The notes under the pieces: model-generated
Seen by the model: the letters and a program-made list of their open reading frames with translations, nothing else
What the model was told of the DNA's origin: nothing
The model's database searches: none
NCBI GenBank assembly: GCA_030407005.1
Contig: JAUDYN010000006.1
Coordinates: 3,100,001-3,164,000, forward strand
Direction: 5' to 3'
From: Desarmillaria ectypa
Lineage: Eukaryota > Basidiomycota > Agaricomycetes > Agaricales > Physalacriaceae
Length of the DNA: 64,000 bases
Shown here: positions 10,708 through 21,997 of the stretch, in pieces
How positions within the stretch are numbered: the stretch's first letter is position 1
Layout of the letters: each line of letters begins with the position of its first letter
Position numbers and translations under genes: made by a program

Positions 10708-13700
10708 GTCAAGCGACACTGCCGGTGCTATTGCCTTCAACCTCGGTTCCTATATAGGATACTTTATATGTACAGATGAAGAGAATCAGAGCCAACCACG
10801 CGGAAGGACTAGCAAGGGATACCGAAAATTTGAAGGATGGGCGTTGCAGTGGAAGCAGAAAACGGTCTTCATTTGGATTGCCGGATATGAAAAGATTTTT
10901 GTTCAATTTCCTTTCTTTGGGTACTACCTCCCATCTTCGTATGTCACCGTGACCCAGAAGTCAAAACTTCGTTTGAAGACTCTCCCAGTTTAGATGGAAC
11001 CCCACACTGGGGCTTGTATGGACGGAACTGGAGCTTCATCAGCTGAGAATTTTTGCAAGCTATTGGACTCTCATTCTTGGTAGCATCTCTGGGAATTTTC
11101 AATTATAAACGGCCACTTCGATTCTCAAGGGGCCATGCCGACAACATGGCGAATCAAGTGCCAGCTCTTGCAGATATGTCCCCCCACGACTGATGATGGC
11201 AGAATGGCTCAGGTCGCCGCTAAGGGTTACCAAGTGGATGTACCATCATTCGTATACACTCCTCATGTCGCTTCCGGCATCCTACACAATATTTTCTCAA
11301 TGACTCTGTTCCTCTGACCCCCAATGAAGAGTCCAAGGAATGTTTATCTTTATTATAAAAGCATCGCCACAGTAGCTGTTCCCGTCCCATCAACATTGTT
11401 TCAAGAGTGCAATTGTGTCCTGTATCGTCGGCAGGTTGGTATGAACGTTTCGTGCATGCTGCTTCAACCGATTGCCCTGACCAGATATGTCAGAGTAAAC
11501 GAAGACATAGCTATTGAACATTGAACGGTGATGTTGAACCTTTGGGTAGGGACGTCGACACTCCATTGTTCTCTTGTCGGACTCTCAATCCCCTACATTC
11601 TTGGTGGAGAGACAATATGGAGTCATCTTTAAACACAAGGAGTTTCATTTCCGGTACCCGAATTTCTTTCATGGCACCGCTGGACGCGAATCGCTCGCAT
11701 ACGTTCTCCATGCGAAGCTGACCCCAAGTTATCCATCGGGGCGATTCCCTTTACCGGTCCGATGAAGCCGGTACAGCTCTTCTCAGTTCCGAGCGGAGTC
11801 CTTACTTGCGGCGCTACCAGCATTCATTAACGGCCATTTCTTGCTCCTCTTTGTTACCTGGGTATTCCTTATCATCCCTTTGTATAAATTATACCGTTTG
11901 ATTAACTGCCAATCCTGACTAAATTTCTTAACACCCCAACAGGCTATATCGGTCCACTGACACCAAGTATCTGAACTCCATACCACACAATACGTCCGTA
12001 TGTAAGGTGGTGATCGGGTGCCCTTCTAAATCATGATAAGGTAAATCCATCTCGGTCTTCCCAAATCTCATGAATTGACTTCGGCTACACAAGAGCTGCT
12101 AATCCCGTTTCGTCGGCTTTAAATGTAACCCGCTATTCACTACATCGCGCGGTCGCTATTGAGTTGCTTTCGGCTGTTCACCGCTTCGGTGACAACCGTG
12201 GTGGACGCGAGCCATAGAACACGTACTGTTCTGTCGTTATTGCATTGAATAGGAATCTCGGCGGCCTATAATGCATAATGCGATTGCTATCCTCATCGAT
12301 AGATACATTTTTTGGGGGTCTCTCCGTTGCTTCTATCCTCTTGGATATCGAGAGCGGCCGCTTCTGATCGTGATAGATGACACACGTTTTGGATCTTGGC
12401 CTTGAAGTGTACCGTGGCTGCGTGCATAATTGAGAAGCTTGCTCCAATGTGTATGATGCGACCTGGCATTTGACCTATTCCTTGAATCTTTCGGATAATT
12501 GTCGTCTTGTCTGCTAGTTTGGAAAGCAACGTTCTCGATATTCGGTCTTTCCGGGTCAACTTTGAGGTCCCTCTACCGACTGATGTTGTCACCGATGAAG
12601 TCATAGCGTCTACTAAAATCTTGGGGACAGGTTACAGAACCGCCGTCTTGTGAGTAAGTACTGTCTTTTAGTTAAATGTCCGTCCTAACATAACTAGTCA
12701 AGTTTTTTTTTTTTACGTTCGGAGGACCCCAAGACCCCATGACTTGTTCCCGGAGATCACGAGTCTGACCACAAGCCACATTATTTGCCATCTTTGTCTT
12801 AGTACAGGCCCCCGAAAGGAATATTGCCGCGCCGTCATTCCGGGAGTGCAAGGCCAATGAGTCGAGAGGCCACATATGGCGGATATATCTTTTGCTCTTC
12901 CTTCCCCACGATCTCTGCTCTCGAACGCAGGAGAAAATCATAGCCCAAGGCTACCACTTTCTACCGTGGCCTTGGCTCCTTGCCGTCGGAACTCCAGGAG
13001 ACAGACCATGTGAGCTCTGGCGCAATTAAGACGCGGGTCGCCATCATTGCTAAGTTTTTGGACTCAATCGCAAGGGTCGAGGGTGGGTTTTATTTCACAT
13101 TTCCACGCTCTATCGCTGAATGGACCAAAGTCTCCGCTTTTTCATCTCCGCCGTGCTACACCTATCTCAGCAACATTCCCCCTTCATGCATGTCTTCCTT
13201 TTCCCACTGCTCACTTCGACTGCGATCGCGTTCCGTGATACGAGATAACGGTACCGCGAGTCCTTTCAATTCAATAGACCTTTTCTCTACTATATCTGGA
13301 CACAATGAAGATCTTCACAGACGCTGATATACGAGTGGAGGATAAGGGAAGCGGTACGAGTCTCCAAATAGCGTCGGTATCGGAATAACCTGTGGGATGT
13401 TTGTTTCAAGGATAATATCATCGAGATCAGTTCTCCCGTGAAACTTGGAACACTGCGAGTCCCTTGCGATTGTAGAGGAGAATGATGAACTCAGGCTTCA
13501 TGTGTACGACAGTTGGACCACATGTTGTGGAGACTGACGGTATTTTTGTAGCGATTGTTGAGTGTTTGTGCCAAATATGTCATCTCTGTGGGTCCTCGAT
13601 ACGATACATTACTTCAATTTACTTCTGTGATAATCATACAAACGTTAATTGTTTTCCCTCGTCCTGCAGGGTTTTCCTTGATGCTACAATACGGGCGCGT

Positions 13701-13780
13701 TGCCCGTCAATTTTTTTGAAAACAAAACATCCGTGCTGGTGGGACTTAGCGCTCAGCTCTGGACGTGACGGGGCAATAAA
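10708..13780. other. Gene-poor 3-kb stretch
   Basis: From the HIR1 start to the stop of the nucleotidyltransferase-like gene. The left end must hold the HIR1 promoter. Open frames of 60-138 codons occur on both strands (for example 11511-11721, 12178-12604, 12672-12941, 12980-13327 and 13482-13898), but none has a recognisable domain, consistent codon pattern or spliceable neighbour. A T-run lies near 12705. I looked for reverse transcriptase, transposase and terminal repeats and saw none. The stretch may be degenerate sequence or may hold a gene too diverged or too finely split to recognise. Confidence 0.4.
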
Positions 13781-14602
13781 CTACATTCTGTATTTCTTCT
13801 TGATGGCTATCCAAGCGGGCCGGATCTCTGCATTACGCTCCACAAATTGGTCCATGTCGGTTTCAGGTATTCGGTTGACGTCCACACGACTCCAGTAACG
13901 AGGCATCACAAACGTGATATCACGAGCGTCACGGTCCTGTCGGCTACTATGGTATTAACAGTCGCAGGGTAGGTCAGAGATGAAATAGAAACACAAGCAT
14001 GGAGGGCATACATCATCCAGCTCTTCAGCTTTGCTCGCACGAATTCGGAAATGGTCAAGAAGGGCACGCCGTGTATCTTCATGACCGTGCTACCGTCTAG
14101 ACGACGAGGTCCTGTTTCTCCTGCTGGAAGGATCTCGATCTTATGTGGGATAGCACTGTCAACTAATGTGAACTACATTCCACCGGAAAATGGTACTCAC
14201 CTCTATCGCGGGTATTAACCGACGATAGGTGACATGCAATCTAAAAGGGAAAGGTAGATTAATTGTATAGCAGGGCAAATAAAGATCTGTCCCACCTGTT
14301 TGTCCATGGGGACTGAACAAGGGTGAAATGCTCACTGGTGACGACCGCGTCGCGGACACGACGGAACGGATGCGCCTGAGTCTGACCACCCTCTACAATG
14401 CAGAAAATCTCCTGAGAACAGAAAAGAGGAATTGGGTGAGTATAGGCTCCAAGAGGTCAGAGAGTAGAAGTACATCGCTCTGAGGCTGATTCGCGAGGCA
14501 GGCCGTCAATACGCTCCCGTGAAACGCGTGGGGTACACTCCTGGCGCGGAGAAGGATAGAAAGGGCATTAGCGGCCTCCAGAAGTCTTCGGGTCTCGGAC
14601 AT
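13781..14602 (-). CDS. Nucleotidyltransferase-fold-like hypothetical protein
   Basis: Five exons splice to about 192 residues. The start at 14602 gives MSETRRLLEAANALSILLRA, then SVPHAFHGSVLTACL and SD joined to EIFCIVEGG. Further exons supply HPFRRVRDAVVTSEHFTL, SPWTNR joined to LHVTYRRLIPAIE, ILPAGETGPRRLDG, GVPFLTISEFVRAKLKSWM, then RDARDITFVMPRYWSRVD and a C-terminus AWIAIKKKYRM ending at the TAG at 13781-13783. Known pattern: small basidiomycete proteins of this kind (helix, 'HAF.G' turn, 'L.I.EFVRAKLK.W' helix, 'RDA.DI' loop) resemble minimal nucleotidyltransferase or antitoxin-like folds. No catalytic GS-DxD signature is evident, so the function is open. All donors and acceptors are GT/AG. 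Confidence 0.7.
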
Positions 14603-15397
14603 TATGATAGGAAAGGATAGTAAGAGGTTGTCAAGCACAGGACATGTTACGACGGATGGTAGGGTGGGGAAGAAAAGGGTATCTGGTTATATGTAATGGA
14701 GCCGTGAAGAGCCTCAGGCCCGGAAAAAGAATGGTCAACAGATATGATCTTGACTGCCATCTTTGCTAAAATCGGGATTGGCCGATCGCACAGGTCCAGC
14801 ACGTTGTCACAACGTTTCCAATCAGGTGAAGACCTCAACGCAAATGCCCCGGGGTGAGATAAGAAAAGGTTGGCTTTGCGTCGAGCAAACTTCAAGGTTC
14901 GCATGACGAGACATGCGAAAGGAGCAGGCAATGAGGGAATGGATATGTTTGATGTTCCGATATGTTCTCCAAAAATCGGCAGCGAACTCCGATACCCCGA
15001 CACGAAGAAGTTTGGAGGGTACAGGAAGCAAATTGAAAATAGACGTTCTCTTCCGGGGCCTAGCAGCTCTGATTCCGTCAGAAGGTACGTACAGGCAAAT
15101 CTGATTCCGTCCCCAGATCCGTTTGCGACTCAGCGGTGATCTCAATGAGCAAATTGGAATGCGGGGGTGGGGAAAATTCAGATGTGACACGCTGTGACGT
15201 CCAGGGGTCCCGGCTGGGACTAGGCCATCACATGCCGCGCGGCGACTTTGTGTCAGCCAAGAAACTTCAAATTTTCGAAGAAATCTCCGTCGTTGTGGTC
15301 GTCGACGAGCTATACGCGACGAGGGTCCTGTCCTTCGCGTATGCATACAGGTGTCTGCAGGCCATTGTACAGCCATGTAGTCGCACGACGTACGGCG
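14603..15397. other. Divergent intergenic region
   Basis: Nearly 800 bp between the diverging nucleotidyltransferase-like gene (minus) and MRS2 (plus). It should hold both promoters. A minus-strand frame of 184 codons (14822-15376) is Arg-rich, lacks recognisable features and overlaps the MRS2 upstream region, so I do not treat it as a gene. Confidence 0.45.
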
Positions 15398-17285
15398 ATG
15401 AACAGCATTCAGCCGCCTGCAGTCGCTCGTCGTTTAATTTTCACGCACTGTCACAGGAAGGGCGCTGGAGACACTAGTCTCGGCTCAGTGCAAGGTCGAA
15501 AGAAGGATTTTTTTCTGTCTTCGCGCGCATTAGGCGCTCGGTATCTTCGCTGGCCTACTCGAGAGCATCTGGACGGATGTGAGCCGACCGAGCCCCAAGA
15601 AGAGCTGGCAAAGGCAGACATCCTCGAAAAAGTCATGAAGGGGCGGCAGCCATCCGATCTTATGCTGAGATGTATGTCAATTATTCCTGTTTTACTCGTG
15701 TACTGAGAGAATTTTGTCAGGTACTGTCCTAGATGCAGAGGGTAACATTAATCTTCTTCACGGTCTTCTTTCCTTCTAATCTTACTCTATTCCCGAAAGG
15801 AAACGTGAAAACGATTTCTGGCCAATTCAAAAAGAGTGATTTGAGCGCAGAACATCGGTTGAATGTGAGTACCCTGTCTTGATCACATTGCTCGCGTTGA
15901 CATGGCGAGAGACAGCCTCGTGATCTCCGTAAAATTGACTCGAGGGTTCCCAATCTCGTTCCTACTATTCTTGTACGAAAGGAGGCCATCCTTGTACGTG
16001 TTTCACCCTTGTTCGCGGTCGTGTGACACTAAGAGTGGTATTGTCCCCAGGTTAATATACTTCACGTCCGAGCGCTCGTGAAGGCTGATGCCGTCGTTTT
16101 GTTCGACACATACGGGTCTGCCGATTCGCGATTACATTCGGTATTTCTATATCATCTAGAGGTATGTAGTATATCCTTATGACTGGGAGCACAAAGCCTA
16201 ATGACCTCCTGTAGCACAACCTGAAGAGTAAAGGCTCCGGGCTGCCATACGAATTTCGGTTCGCTACCTTCGTGCTACATCGAGTGACTTTCCGTTAATT
16301 TAAACCAATCAGGGCCTTGGAGTCCATTCTCCTTTCGGTCCTCAGCGCTTTAGAAGCTGAGATGGTGTTCATCCGGAACCTTGTCGGCGGGTTACTCGCG
16401 GAGTTGGAAGACGACATCGACCACGACAGCCTTAAACGCCTTCTGCACTATTCTAGAAGACTGGCTAGTTTCCAGAGTAGGGCAAAGCTTGTACGTTACT
16501 TCTCTCGTTTTCCCAAGATCCGCCTTGATGGCCGTTGAAAACAGGTTGAGAAAGCCCTAGAGGAAGTTCTAGAGCAAGGTGCGCCTTACACGCGCTTTGA
16601 TGAAAAGTACGAACTCTGAGCTTTTTTAGATGAGGATCTGAATGCTATGTACCTTACTGACAAGAAGAACGGTAAGGGTCGTGAAATCGACGATCACGAG
16701 GAACTCGAGTTTCTCTTGGAATCGTTCTCCAAGCAGGTCGAAGAAATTGTCAGTGAGGTGGGCAATATCGATGTAAGCTTTCGCCAAGATGTCGGCGTCT
16801 CTATTCCTTAATGCCATCTAGACAAACGTAGAGTCCACTCAAGAAATTGTTGAATTAATCCTCGACTCGAATCGCAATTCTCTGCTCGCGCTTGACCTAC
16901 AAGTAAGTTCCTTGAGGAGAAATTCTTGCCATCGTTAATGTGCATATGCAGGTCTCAATCGCTACCTTTGGCGTCGGTACCGGGGCATTTTTAGCAAGTC
17001 TCCTGGGCATGAATGTAAGCCCTTTCGCGAAACGCAAGCTGATAGACATGTCCCTGATGTCCCCGCTTCATTTTCCAGTTAACAAATCACTTTGAAAGTC
17101 ATCCATGGGCATTCTACGGCATGACAGGCTTCTCCTCCATCATCGCCGGTTGCGTAGCATGGGCCGGGCTCCGAAAACTGGCCAGAATGCGAAAAATCGG
17201 TCTTTCTTCCAACAGCGGCAAGCGCAAAACGAAACCTTGGCTACCTCTTCCTCTTAGAGCGCGAAAGTCGGACGGATGGTTGTAA
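15398..17285 (+). CDS. MRS2: Mitochondrial inner-membrane Mg2+ channel MRS2 (CorA family)
   Basis: Spliced product carries the CorA/Mrs2 signature GMN in LLGMNLTNHFE, joined across the intron after Asn, followed by a second hydrophobic segment (AFYGMTGFSSIIAGCVAWAG) and a basic matrix tail. Upstream come the soluble helices: RKIDSRVPNLVPTILVRKEA, ILHVRALVKADAVVLFD, GLPYEFRALESILLSVL, LVGGLLAELEDDIDHDSL, then MYLTDKKNG, DDHEELEFLLESF and IVELILDSNRNSLLALDLQ. The ATG at 15398 gives an Arg-rich, Ser-containing N-terminus suited to mitochondrial import. Exon 2 (15721-15741) is only 21 nt. The TAA is at 17283-17285. It should form a pentameric channel supplying Mg2+ to the matrix. No lesion is seen. 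Confidence 0.93.
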
Positions 17286-20200
17286 CATCCAACGCAGACA
17301 TTTAGACGGTAATCGACACATGTATAATCTTGTTACTTATCTACACCATCTCATTGGCTATAAGGATACTAATTTGTTCCCCTTGCATCCCTCACTATGC
17401 TGGTCCTGGACTAGACACTCTGTAGAAGACGAAAGCTGCGTGGAACAAGCTGCGGAAGGCTTTCAAGCAATGAAAAGCTGGCATGCAAGAGGCTCCCTGT
17501 CCATCATATCCTAGGATCAGTGACAATCGATTGTTTATCAGATTCTTCCAAACAGGTTTCGTCCGACTTTTAACGGACAGCAAGCATCCTGAAGCGGAGC
17601 GGTGGACCGAGCAACCCACACTGAAGAGACGTGAACAGCACAGCTAGCAGGTTTCCTTTACTGGACAGTGAACTATGCATTCAAGACGTCAAAGACAGGC
17701 AATCCGGAATCGAATCGGAAGCACCAGAAGCAGCACGATCACTATCAGCACTGCAGGACTCACGGAAAAACCATACAAAGAAAGTTCAAGCAGCGCCAGG
17801 ACCCTGCGAAGGTTCTGTAGCATGTTGTAAGAGCTGCAATCCAAGTATATCGCCCGCGTTATGGTGCCTTCATAGATTGTAAGCATGTCAAACGGTCATC
17901 TCCTGGGGTGACACAGGTGCGGAGACACCGATGACCGAGAATATCGCTACAGTGCGCACATGACCGTCCGGGAAGACGAATCAGAATCGAAAAGAGCTAA
18001 CGCAACTTTTAATAACCGGGAAGGGGCATTGTAAGAATTACGTTTCTTTTGATACTGAGACAGAGCTGTGCTCGGTATCCTGATCATATGGAGATGAGCT
18101 TCACCCTCGTCGTAAAGGACCCCGTGCATCAGTCTTGAGCCACAGGGTGAACGATGCTCATCATCTGTTCATCCATCATCGACGGGAGCAGAACGGAACT
18201 CAGACGGTCCCGAGATTTAGCGAGGGTCATGAAACCCCGACACTCAAACTCAGATTATACTTAGACGCTTTGTGTCGAACCAAATAAATAGCGGAGTCTT
18301 CACGGAGCCTCACTCTGTAGTAGAAAGTCCGATGAAGGCGAGGAAAAATAGGCCTGATCTCTATACATGTACGATATAGTCTACCCGCGAAGCCTGAGGC
18401 CTGAGGCCTTATTATTAGACGGGAGCTTAGAAGCAGCGTTCCCCCACTGGTACTCCCAGGAAATGAAAGGACAAGTGACATAGTAAACATGTGTTCCAAT
18501 ACGACATATGAAGAGGTTCAAGGACAGTAGCTGCCGGGAGAGTGGTCACTTCCATGGGGTTATGCTGGCGGCGCTAAACTAGATATCATGTCCGGCGGAA
18601 ATGAGTCGAAAAAGACTCACGTACAAATGAAAGGGCAAGGTCAATTGACGGCGTTGTGAGATGAAACAATGGGTTCGTCATTGTTCAGTTGACCGCGGCG
18701 AACACGACCTGATATCTTACCACAAGATCCGGGGTGTTTATCCGGCCGCCATAGCCTGGCAGACCACCAACCGCCAAACCCCTCTGGGCGAGCATACTCC
18801 CTTCCATACTCTGTAAATAAACGAAGATCTAGAGTGAGAATACGCACATGCTGGGAACAAGGCCGCGTTGTAAAGGGAAGTCGACGTTCAGAAGCGAGTT
18901 TGTGCGACAGAAAAGGGGGCATGTGACCATGCACTTGCCTAATTAGAAGTAAGTTGGCCTCGTCCAGCACAGTCAACGATTATGTTGAAAGAAACTTGAT
19001 GTCGGCACTTTGGAATCTGAGGTTTTAAATGTGCCATACCTCCGAGTCGGATAGCAGTACGCATGTTTTAATTTTTTTTCTTCCTCGAGTTCCGAGCTCA
19101 ACTGAGTCAACTCGCTGTGGGCTGTGGCTTATGATCTCCTGGTGATATGATAACATCATCCTGACAGTTGGCTGGATGTCTAATTGATGCATAGAGTAAT
19201 AGTACAACTAGTCTGATGACACGGTGGGGGACAGAGAGTGGCGCCGCAGAGCATGCAGAAAGGTACGTCAACATTTATTCTTTGAAATAGCGTGTTTTGA
19301 GTTAGTCTTGAAGAAAATGCATCTGGGATCTAATATTGAGCCTCAAAAAGCAAAAAGAAACTGGAACGGTCTGTAACTTGGCGCGTGCAGGATCGTAACT
19401 TAAAGTTCCTTTTGAATCAAGAGCAACTTTAGTCGACACTCCACAGTTCATCGATCCCAAGTACATCTCGGCTGGAGATGGCCGGTGGTCGTGAGAGGAT
19501 CCTCGGCACACCTACCGAAAGTCTTTGAGACTTCGTGAATCACGTCGTCTTATTAAATCGGTGTCCGCGACTACCTGCAAGCGGAAGGGTCCATGACAGT
19601 TCCCATCATGGTATTCTGTACCTAGATTCTAATATTAGTTTTTCTTAGTTTCGAAAATGCGGCTAGACAGCTCGCAGAGCAGAGTACAACTCACACAAAG
19701 AAAAATGCGTTCGAATGAATCTGACATTCTCAGCTGAGGAAGACAAGAAGGAATGAAGGCCCTCAAGTCGGCCGTCTTATTTTCTGCATCACTGCAGTCA
19801 TACGAGAAGGATTGGTAAGTGGTTGGCAGGGCAATGGAGATAAACGAAAGGGCAGCGTACGTGGCACCGCCAATGAGCTTGGAAAACAAGTGCCTGATTT
19901 TCTCGCTCGTACCTGGAACTTGTAACAGTGCGTGTAGAAAAGCGTTGGCTTTAGTGATTAAGAGATATTGTGTGCGACGAGAAATGCAATATAGCGCAGA
20001 GAGCTTAAATATAGTATTAAACCACTTTGTTGCACCAGAAAACTCTACACGGATTATCCCAATAATTGGACTTGAACGTTCCGTCACAGTTGTAAAATTA
20101 ATATATAGACGAGGAATTTGAGGAAAAAGATGTATATTTGGGTCCGTTGAAGAAATAACTGTCCATATACAAAATATAAAGTCCGAAGGGGTTCATGAAT

Positions 20201-20316
20201 ACACGAAGGTATCATCGGAGCTGTTGGGTATATAAACGACAGCATAAGCAATAGATAGATGTTCTGTAGATCAACTTGAAGACCTCGTGCAACACCACCA
20301 AGCCATTCTGTTCTCC
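17286..20316. other. Gene-poor 3-kb stretch
   Basis: Between the MRS2 stop and the 3' end of the RING pseudogene. Open frames (17320-17514, 17631-17882, 18227-18499, 18641-18976, 19302-19511 and 19635-20087) are short or compositionally random, and I could not splice them into anything recognisable. No transposase, reverse transcriptase, tRNA or tandem array is visible. The region borders a zone of decaying genes and may itself be degenerate. Confidence 0.4.
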
Positions 20317-21098
20317 TCACTCCTGAGAGATATATATCTTCCGGAGCTGGTCCTCGGTCGCTCGTTCGTCGCACACAGGACATGCCTCTGTATACTTCAG
20401 CGCAGCGCGAATGCATCGTACACAATACACATGTCCACACGGAGCCGCGCAGAGGGTCATGTGCTCTTTTGGCACATTGGACACGAAAAGTGAGACGTCT
20501 TTTCGATATCTTCTTCATCGCTCTCCTCTGCATCCTCAGTGGCCGCATTATTCTGAGAGCCCAATGTCAGGACCAGAGGACCATACGACCAGTAGAAGAG
20601 ACTACTCACAAATGACGGCGGCAACCTGGGATACTCCGGGTTTCAAAGTCGTCCTCGTTGCTGTCTTCCCATGACGTGTCGAGGGGCTCGTCTCCTGATT
20701 CGGAGACTTCGTCGGGACATTCTTCTTTCCCCCTTTCATCCTCCCCACCATCTTCGAGGTCATAATAGTCCTCTTCTTCTGAGTCGTCGTTACTGTCATC
20801 GTCATCTGAGTTATGGACCTGCTACATGTAGACGCGAAAGCCTGCCGATGTACGGCACACAATAGTGATGATTCAGTGCAGTGATTCAGTGCTATACAAG
20901 GAAACTCGTTAGTTTGTCCAACAAAAGTAGGTGATAACGAAAATTTGCAGGACGAAGAATTTGGCCATTCAAAAATCGACGGCCGCATCTCCAGCATTCG
21001 GGACGATCATTGGAGTTCATAATGTGCTCCGCTCGTTGCCGTTTATCGAAGAAGTATTCGTCGCACAGGGGGCAGTACACTCCGTCCATGCGTATCAT
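20317..21098 (-). pseudogene. RING-finger (C3HC4) protein gene, degenerate copy
   Basis: The 5' exon encodes two CxxC knuckles (YCPLCDEYFF and PECWRCGRRF). An acidic linker follows (VHNSDDDDSNDDSEEEDYYD), and after an intron near 20609-20550 a RING finger reading CPMC, CAAPCGHVYCVRC and ACPVC, ending IYISQE at the TGA 20317-20319. Such proteins are normally E3 ubiquitin ligases. The copy looks broken. The codon matching the start of its relative at 28372 is GTG (21110), leaving ATG at 21098. A TAG at 20822-20824 interrupts the frame leading into the acidic linker. Finally the frame shifts by one base at a run of four A (20467-20470, minus sense) between the first two RING cysteine pairs. Unresolved splicing could explain part of this, but not the RING frameshift. 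Confidence 0.7.
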
Positions 21099-21345
21099 AT
21101 CGGTAGACACGATGATAGATGATAATAGTTGTTTGGTTTGATGGTAGTTGTTGTTGGTTGTTCAAAGTGATGTTATTGTGGGGATCCATGCTGCATAGTA
21201 CACCAATTTTATACCTTTCGTGAGTATGTATGTGCTTTGCCCCGTCTTTGACATGGGCTCCGGAGAAACAGGTACCTAAGACTTCCGGTCCTTCGAAATG
21301 GCCCCTCGGGTTGGAAGGAAGGAGCCATTGAAGAGGAGGCATTTT
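21035..21345 (-). repeat. Inverted segmental duplicate, copy 1 (RING promoter and 5' end)
   Basis: Reading leftwards, this segment matches 28157-28456 (plus) through the upstream region, TATA box, 5' leader and first ~25 codons. Shared blocks include ACCTGTTTCTCCGGAG, GGTATAAAATTGGTG, CAGCATGGATCCCCACAATA and ATGGACGGAGTGTACTGC. Identity by eye is high but imperfect, with small indels, so the duplication is not very recent. Confidence 0.8.
21207..21213 (-). promoter_or_regulatory. TATA box of the RING gene
   Basis: TATAAAA on the minus strand, about 109 bp before the ATG at 21098. The same box and its flanks are conserved in the inverted duplicate, at 28274-28280. Confidence 0.55.
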
Positions 21346-21997
21346 TACCTCCATGGGCCAGAGGCTTCGTTCATTTTTCAGCGTCGTAAAGCGTCGTAAT
21401 GAGAAACAAAATGATTCAATGGGATGCAATAGCAAATTCGAGTGAAATCGCAATGCATTGCCAGATACCGTTGTCAAGAGCTTGGGGGTGACAGTTAGTG
21501 TAAGAATATTCAAGCGAATAAAAACTCCACGAGGAAATCGGCGAGATCGGTAGGTATATTTACAGTTGTAGAAATAAAACATCATACAATCATTGGTTGA
21601 AAGATACTATGAGGCATACCTTGCACAAATGTCGAGAGATGGCTGTGGTGGCTGGTGGTTGCGACTTTACGACGTCACGGTCACAACCGTTCCGAATATA
21701 TCATGCCGTTACACATCACGCATATTGGCCTTGGCAAGTTCTGCCATCTTCATCTACAGTTCAAACGAAGGGCTCCAGACAATAGCTCTATTCCACAGCA
21801 GTAATTAAACACTAAACGATTTATTCAGTCAGAGCACGCCCTACGGCTTCAATATCTTTCTCTATTTCATGATTCTATCTCTTCGAAAATAGTACTTGTC
21901 GCAAAGCTCACTTGTTTCCTAGTACGCTCCAGAAAATCATCATTCATTGTCCTGTCAACAAAAAAATACAGATTCTCTTTGCTTCACGTGTACGAAC
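21346..21997. other. Intergenic between divergent RING and MYND genes
   Basis: About 650 bp beyond the duplicated promoter block. It should include upstream sequence for the RING gene (minus) and the promoter of the MYND gene (plus). Short frames here (for example 21593-21808) look random. No further structure is seen. Confidence 0.45.

Noticed and set aside
10708..13780. Possible transposon remnant in the 3-kb gene-poor region
   Set aside because: No reverse transcriptase, integrase or transposase motif, terminal repeat or target duplication could be seen by eye.
14822..15376. A 184-codon minus-strand frame upstream of MRS2
   Set aside because: Arg-rich, no domain, no splice partner, and it occupies the divergent promoter region and the MRS2 upstream sequence.
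19635..20087. A 150-codon minus-strand frame
   Set aside because: Composition looks random, no domain, no homologous-looking motif; kept only as part of the gene-poor stretch.
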